In this document: one piece after another, positions 4,930-7,751 of the stretch
Layout of the letters: every line of letters starts with the position of its first letter
Numbering within the stretch: the stretch's first letter is position 1
Position numbers and translations under genes: made by a program
The notes under the pieces: model-generated
Database searches by the model: none
Seen by the model: only the letters and a program-made list of their open reading frames with translations
What the model was told of the DNA's origin: nothing
NCBI GenBank assembly: GCA_021812905.1
Contig: JAKAMM010000071.1
Location: 1 to 7,751, forward strand
Direction of reading: 5' to 3'
Source of the DNA: Chloroflexota bacterium
GTDB lineage: Bacteria > Chloroflexota > Anaerolineae > Anaerolineales > Villigracilaceae
DNA length: 7,751 nucleotides

Positions 4930-6105
4930 ATGATTTACTTCACCATATCTACCTTCCTCTTCATCTCTGGCATCATCATTATTTACTGGCTTCACGATCA
5001 ATACCATCTTGATATTGTTGTCGAGCCTGCTCCGGCTCCGGCGGATGCGCCGCTCGTTTCCATTTGTATCCCCGCGCGAAACGAAGAAAGAAATATCCAA
5101 GCTTGCGTCGAGGCTATCCTGGCGCAGACCTATCCCAATTTTGAATTGATCGTTCTGGATGATCGCTCGACGGATTCCACGCTGCAGATTTTAGAAAGCT
5201 TTGCGAAGGTTGGAAACCTTCGCAAAGCTCACCTGCACATTATCCACGGCTCGGACCTGCCCTCGGGCTGGGCCGGAAAACCTCATGCCTTGTACCAGGC
5301 CTCGGCTTCTGCAAAAGGCGAGTGGTTATGTTTCGTGGATGCCGATACTTTTCTCGCACCGGACGCGCTTTCATCCTGTTATGTCAAAGCCGTTGAAACC
5401 GGCGCAGATTTATTTACAATCATGACCAAGCAAATCACCGGCACATTCTGGGAAAAAGTTGTGATGCCGCTGGTGATGACCGCGCTCTCGGTTGGATTTT
5501 CGCCGCGCAAAGTCAATGATCCAACCAAACGCGACGCGGTGGCGAATGGTCAATTCGTTATGATCAAGCGAAGTGTCTATGATGCCATCGGCGGGCATGA
5601 ACGAGTCAAAGATCAGATCGTGGAAGATAAAGCCATTTCGGAGCAAGTCAAATGGAATGGTTATCGCCTGATCGTTGCAGATGGGAAGCAGGCGGCGAGC
5701 ACGCGCATGTACACTTCGCTTCCGTCCATGTGGGAAGGCTGGACCAAGAATATTTATCTTGGCCTGCGAGATCATCCCGCTATGTTGACGATGGGCGCGT
5801 TCGGCGCGTTTCTTTCATTGGTCGCCGCTTTGTTTCTTCCCATTTGGCCTGCGCTCGGAATCTTCTGGTATCTGCGTGGTGGTGGCGTATTGGCTTCATG
5901 TATTATTGGCGAAGCCTTGATACTTTGGGTATATCTCTTTTACGCGCGCGCTAACGTTGCATCAAAGATGGGAATACCGCGCTGGTATGCTTTGACCACG
6001 CCTTTGGGCGCGGCGGTATTCGCGGCAATGATGTTTATATCTGCGTGGAAAGTTTTATCAGGTCAGGGCGTGACATGGCGAGGGCGAAGATACAACCCTC
6101 GATAA
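4930..6105 (+). CDS. Membrane-bound family 2 glycosyltransferase
   Basis: 391 residues. One N-terminal membrane segment (about 1-21) is followed by a cytoplasmic GT-A domain and three C-terminal membrane segments (about 285-314, 318-339, 352-376). GT2 motifs in order: VSICIPARNE (43-52), nucleotide-binding LDDRSTD (76-82), LPSGWAGKPHA (110-120), metal-binding DAD (137-139), NGQF (206-209), catalytic-base region VEDKAIS (231-237), and WEGWTKN (268-274) where related enzymes have a Q/RxxRW-like motif. The layout, LPxGWxGK motif and C-terminal VTWRGRRY resemble CrtQ-like and hopanoid-associated (HpnB) enzymes, so transfer of a sugar to a lipid or carotenoid-type acceptor is a reasonable inference; donor and acceptor are unknown. 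There is no Shine-Dalgarno before ATG 4930, and the only alternative Met is far inside the domain. Translation may depend on reinitiation after the gene ending 24 nt upstream. A perfect 33-nt palindrome codes for residues 90-100. Confidence 0.9.
   Translation: MIYFTISTFLFISGIIIIYWLHDQYHLDIVVEPAPAPADAPLVSICIPARNEERNIQACVEAILAQTYPNFELIVLDDRSTDSTLQILESFAKVGNLRKAHLHIIHGSDLPSGWAGKPHALYQASASAKGEWLCFVDADTFLAPDALSSCYVKAVETGADLFTIMTKQITGTFWEKVVMPLVMTALSVGFSPRKVNDPTKRDAVANGQFVMIKRSVYDAIGGHERVKDQIVEDKAISEQVKWNGYRLIVADGKQAASTRMYTSLPSMWEGWTKNIYLGLRDHPAMLTMGAFGAFLSLVAALFLPIWPALGIFWYLRGGGVLASCIIGEALILWVYLFYARANVASKMGIPRWYALTTPLGAAVFAAMMFISAWKVLSGQGVTWRGRRYNPR
5197..5229. repeat. Perfect 33-nt palindrome (15-bp arms, GGA loop) in frame in the glycosyltransferase
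   Basis: AGCTTTGCGAAGGTT (5197-5211), loop GGA (5212-5214), AACCTTCGCAAAGCT (5215-5229). The arms match without a mismatch. The element starts exactly on a codon boundary and equals 11 codons (S90 to A100), between the DDRSTD motif and the LPSGWAGK motif, where family members vary in length. It has the same design as the palindrome at 7719-7751. Confidence 0.9.
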
Positions 6106-6131
6106 CAGAATCCGTTTGAAGCCTGGAAAAG

Positions 6132-6157
6132 AAGACGCGCTCATCGCGTGTCGTCTT
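6132..6157. terminator. Bidirectional intrinsic terminator between converging genes
   Basis: AAGACG (6132-6137) pairs with CGTCTT (6152-6157). An alternative inner stem pairs GACGCGC (6134-6140) with GCGTGTC (6146-6152) through one G-U, around a 5-nt loop. On the plus strand the stem runs into TCTTTTTATT, and on the minus strand it is followed by TCTTCTTTTCC. It lies between the glycosyltransferase stop (6105) and the phosphoribosyltransferase stop (6159), so it can end both transcripts. Confidence 0.65.
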
Positions 6158-6158
6158 T

Positions 6159-6659
6159 TTATTGTTCCAAAAGTATTTGGTCGGTGCCGCGGTCTATTTC
6201 CCATGGATAGATGATGAAGGCGTCCGTGACAGCCGCGTAATAATCCGGGCGGACGTTGGCAAACTTGTTTTGTTGTGGGTTGAAGTGCAGGACGCAGGTT
6301 TCGGGGAAACCGCCCGCGGCTGAAACGCGGTTTTTTACAGCCGTGATGGTTCGCCCCGATCCCCAAACATCGTCCACGATGAGCGTGGGGCGGCCGCGCA
6401 AAAGTTCGTCGGTGGGGAATTGCAGGAATTCCGGCCACGCCATCAAAGCGGACCTTTGAAGTTGCGCCGGAAAATTTACGGCGGCGGTCAGAACGTGTGT
6501 GATGTCCATCGCTTCGGCCAGCATCCCGCCGGGGACAACGCCGCCGCGCGTGATCATAATCATCGCAGTGAACTCGCGACGGAATTGAGGCAGGAGGTAA
6601 TCGATGAGACGATCCACCTCCTCCCAGGTTATCATTTCGCGGCGTTGTTCCGGTTGCAT
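6159..6659 (-). CDS. Purine-type phosphoribosyltransferase (xanthine/guanine PRTase-like)
   Basis: 166 residues, a compact type I phosphoribosyltransferase. The PRPP-binding loop is textbook: LIVDDVWGSGRT (93-104) with the two acidic residues D96/D97. The earlier ITRGGVVPGGMLAE (36-49) corresponds to the pyrophosphate-binding loop after the first strand, and YPWE (151-154) near the C-terminus matches a motif common in Gpt/HGPRT-like enzymes. The likely reaction is transfer of phosphoribose from PRPP to a purine base (salvage), in the cytoplasm. The base specificity (xanthine, guanine or hypoxanthine) is not decided by sequence, and a regulatory PRTase-like role is possible. The start ATG 6659 lies 7 nt after the upstream stop and lacks a clear Shine-Dalgarno; translational coupling is likely. 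M9 (position 6635) is the alternative start. Confidence 0.88.
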   Translation of the reverse strand: MQPEQRREMITWEEVDRLIDYLLPQFRREFTAMIMITRGGVVPGGMLAEAMDITHVLTAAVNFPAQLQRSALMAWPEFLQFPTDELLRGRPTLIVDDVWGSGRTITAVKNRVSAAGGFPETCVLHFNPQQNKFANVRPDYYAAVTDAFIIYPWEIDRGTDQILLEQ

Positions 6660-6666
6660 TTAATTC

Positions 6667-7572
6667 TTAGCTCAAAACAGCGGCCAATGGAGCGGGCGCT
6701 GCAACTTGGATTGGCTGGCCTGCGAGCTGGGCTTTTTCAACGTCACGCGCCCAAAGGAAGAGACAGGTATTGTAAGCCGTCATTGTGTAGGAACTGATGA
6801 CACTGGCAATCATGGCGAAAGCGAAGAAGATCATTGCGCCGATTGCGATACTGATCACGACAACTGCCACGCTGTTGGAGCCCAGCACGGCGATCATTCC
6901 TCCGCCGATTGCAAAGCCAATCACCAGTCCGATCAGGCCGAGCACAAAACCGATAAGACCGGTGACCCATCTCACGCCGACGGTGCTGACGCCGATCAGA
7001 AGCAGGTTGCCTTTTGCGATCTGTGTGGCGCGTTTGACACCGGTGGCGAGATTGGCGTTTTCGATCATCATGGCCGGCAGGATCAAATAGGATGCTTCCG
7101 TCCAGACCGTATCGATCAGACCAGCGAGCATACCGCCTATGAGATTGCCTCCGCGCCGATTGCGGCCTCCGCGTAATTGGTTGGTGAATAAATTGACCAC
7201 TGTTGATGCGGCGGCCAGCGCAATGATGTTGAAGAATTCATGCTGGACTTTGGCCCAGGCCTTGTCCATGCGGCCATCGCCTTCGGCCAGATAACCATAG
7301 ATCAGATAAACCGTCATGCCCGAGAAAATGTAACTGACAACGTAATGGGCAAAGATCAGGAGCGCGCCCATCACGACCATTGCAGCCTGACCGACAAAAC
7401 TACTGTCTCCGCCGAAAATGAACACCACGGCGATCAACGGGATCAGGCCAATGACCGAGACAATGGCTCCGACAACCAACGCATAAATGGACGGCTTGAT
7501 CAAGTCCTTATCCTTGAACGCCATTTGCCAGGCTTGTTGCATGAACGACCAACCACGTGAAAACGATTGCAT
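6667..7572 (-). CDS. Polytopic membrane protein, DUF6159-like
   Basis: 301 residues. After an amphipathic N-terminus (GWSFMQQAWQMAFKDKDLIK, 7-26) come about five or six hydrophobic segments at roughly 28-54, 60-94 (one or two passes), 112-129, 144-168, 190-230 (Gly/Ile/Leu/Val-rich, probably two passes) and 234-260. The soluble C-terminus ends in an Ala/Pro-rich tail (QPIQVAAPAPLAAVLS). The opening pattern (xxxGWxxMxxAWxxxxKDKDL, then a membrane segment) resembles the uncharacterised DUF6159 family; this is from memory and should be tested. No transporter or enzyme motif is seen. A basic Gly/Arg loop (RGGRNRRGGN, 134-143) lies mid-protein. ATG 7572 is preceded by AGAAGGAGG 5 nt away, the strongest ribosome site in the window. 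The phosphoribosyltransferase gene follows 7 nt after the stop, so the two probably share one mRNA; why they are paired is unknown. Confidence 0.8.
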   Translation of the reverse strand: MQSFSRGWSFMQQAWQMAFKDKDLIKPSIYALVVGAIVSVIGLIPLIAVVFIFGGDSSFVGQAAMVVMGALLIFAHYVVSYIFSGMTVYLIYGYLAEGDGRMDKAWAKVQHEFFNIIALAAASTVVNLFTNQLRGGRNRRGGNLIGGMLAGLIDTVWTEASYLILPAMMIENANLATGVKRATQIAKGNLLLIGVSTVGVRWVTGLIGFVLGLIGLVIGFAIGGGMIAVLGSNSVAVVVISIAIGAMIFFAFAMIASVISSYTMTAYNTCLFLWARDVEKAQLAGQPIQVAAPAPLAAVLS

Positions 7573-7577
7573 AACTG

Positions 7578-7586
7578 CCTCCTTCT
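7578..7586 (-). promoter_or_regulatory. Strong Shine-Dalgarno of the membrane-protein gene
   Basis: AGAAGGAGG on the minus strand, 5 nt before ATG 7572. It fixes the start of the membrane-protein gene and contrasts with sbcC, the Thr/Pro-rich gene, the 190-1257 peptidase, the glycosyltransferase and the phosphoribosyltransferase, none of which has a clear site. Confidence 0.85.
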
Positions 7587-7639
7587 AAATTCTAGATTTT
7601 TGGCCTTACTGTTTCTGGCGGGATTTATCTACAGATGCC

Positions 7640-7690
7640 ACAGATTTCGCCGATTTCTTAGAAACAAATCTGCCTAATCGGTGAAATTGT
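7640..7690. repeat. Imperfect inverted repeat in the leader of the membrane-protein gene
   Basis: ACAGATTTCGCCGATT (7640-7655) and AATCGGTGAAATTGT (7676-7690) are near reverse complements, with one transition and one missing base. Read on the minus strand the left arm and its flank give AATCGGCGAAATCTGTGG followed by CATCTGTAGATAAA, which resembles a common dispersed AAATCTGTGGATAAA-type repeat of environmental genomes. It could form a long hairpin in the 5' leader, but no recognised riboswitch is seen. Confidence 0.55.
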
Positions 7691-7691
7691 A
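7686..7691 (-). promoter_or_regulatory. Possible -10 box for the membrane-protein/phosphoribosyltransferase pair
   Basis: TACAAT on the minus strand matches TATAAT at 5 of 6 positions and would start transcription near 7679, giving a leader of about 107 nt. No convincing -35 is seen 17-18 nt upstream, and the box overlaps the right arm of the inverted repeat, so this is tentative. Confidence 0.3.
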
Positions 7692-7718
7692 TCCTTTCAA
7701 AAAGAAGGGGGAAATGGG

Positions 7719-7751
7719 GTGTTTTGGGCGGGCGGAGCCCGCCCAAAACAC
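7719..7751. repeat. Perfect GC-rich 33-nt palindrome (15-bp arms, GGA loop) at window edge
   Basis: GTGTTTTGGGCGGGC (7719-7733), GGA (7734-7736), GCCCGCCCAAAACAC (7737-7751). The arms match without a mismatch and may continue beyond the window. On the minus strand it is followed after about 15 nt by CTTCTTTTT, so it could terminate a leftward gene lying to the right, but the T-run is not adjacent. Its architecture is identical to the palindrome at 5197-5229. Confidence 0.85.

Noticed and set aside
7573..7718. Riboswitch in the membrane-protein leader
   Set aside because: The leader has an inverted repeat but no conserved core of a known riboswitch class was recognised.

Overview
The window reads as ordinary chromosomal DNA of a moderately GC-rich environmental bacterium, most likely Chloroflexota (Anaerolineae-like). 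This placement is inferred, not proven. It rests on the membrane-anchored Thr/Pro-rich tail protein, TATAAT-type -10 boxes placed directly against start codons, a four-helix-bundle (23S rRNA intervening-sequence family) gene, a DUF6159-like membrane protein, and short dispersed repeats between and inside genes. There is no rRNA, tRNA, CRISPR array, transposase or prophage gene.

Layout. Positions 1-1718 form a leftward operon: a Thr/Pro-rich single-pass membrane protein (1254-1718), a complete M42 metallo-aminopeptidase overlapping it by ATGA (190-1257), and the first 45 codons of a second M42-like peptidase (1-135). A short divergent promoter region (1719-1803) separates this from a rightward group: sbcC/rad50-type ATPase (1804-4428), a four-helix-bundle protein (4474-4905) and a membrane family 2 glycosyltransferase (4930-6105). 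A hairpin with T-runs on both sides (about 6132-6157) lies between the converging gene ends. The right side is a leftward pair: a polytopic membrane protein with a strong Shine-Dalgarno (6667-7572), then, 7 nt later, a purine-type phosphoribosyltransferase (6159-6659). Positions 7573-7751 hold that pair's leader, a degenerate inverted repeat and a perfect 33-nt palindrome at the window edge.

How the genes relate. The peptidases probably finish peptide breakdown in the cytoplasm. SbcC is the ATPase half of the SbcCD DNA-end nuclease, but no sbcD lies beside it. The glycosyltransferase probably modifies a lipid or carotenoid-like acceptor. The phosphoribosyltransferase probably salvages purine bases. 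These are housekeeping roles, and no single novel multi-gene system is evident.

The most interesting signals are small elements. (1) Two perfect 33-nt palindromes have the same design (15-bp arms, GGA loop) but unrelated arm sequences; one sits in frame inside the glycosyltransferase gene as exactly 11 codons. (2) A 7-bp tandem repeat inside sbcC necessarily encodes a 7-residue period and lies in the coiled coil. (3) A repeat family of the form GYAAAACGYAATTCGYAA brackets the four-helix-bundle gene as an inverted pair and recurs between the two peptidase genes. (4) The two divergent genes have -10 boxes at the same distance from their ATGs, suggesting leaderless mRNAs.
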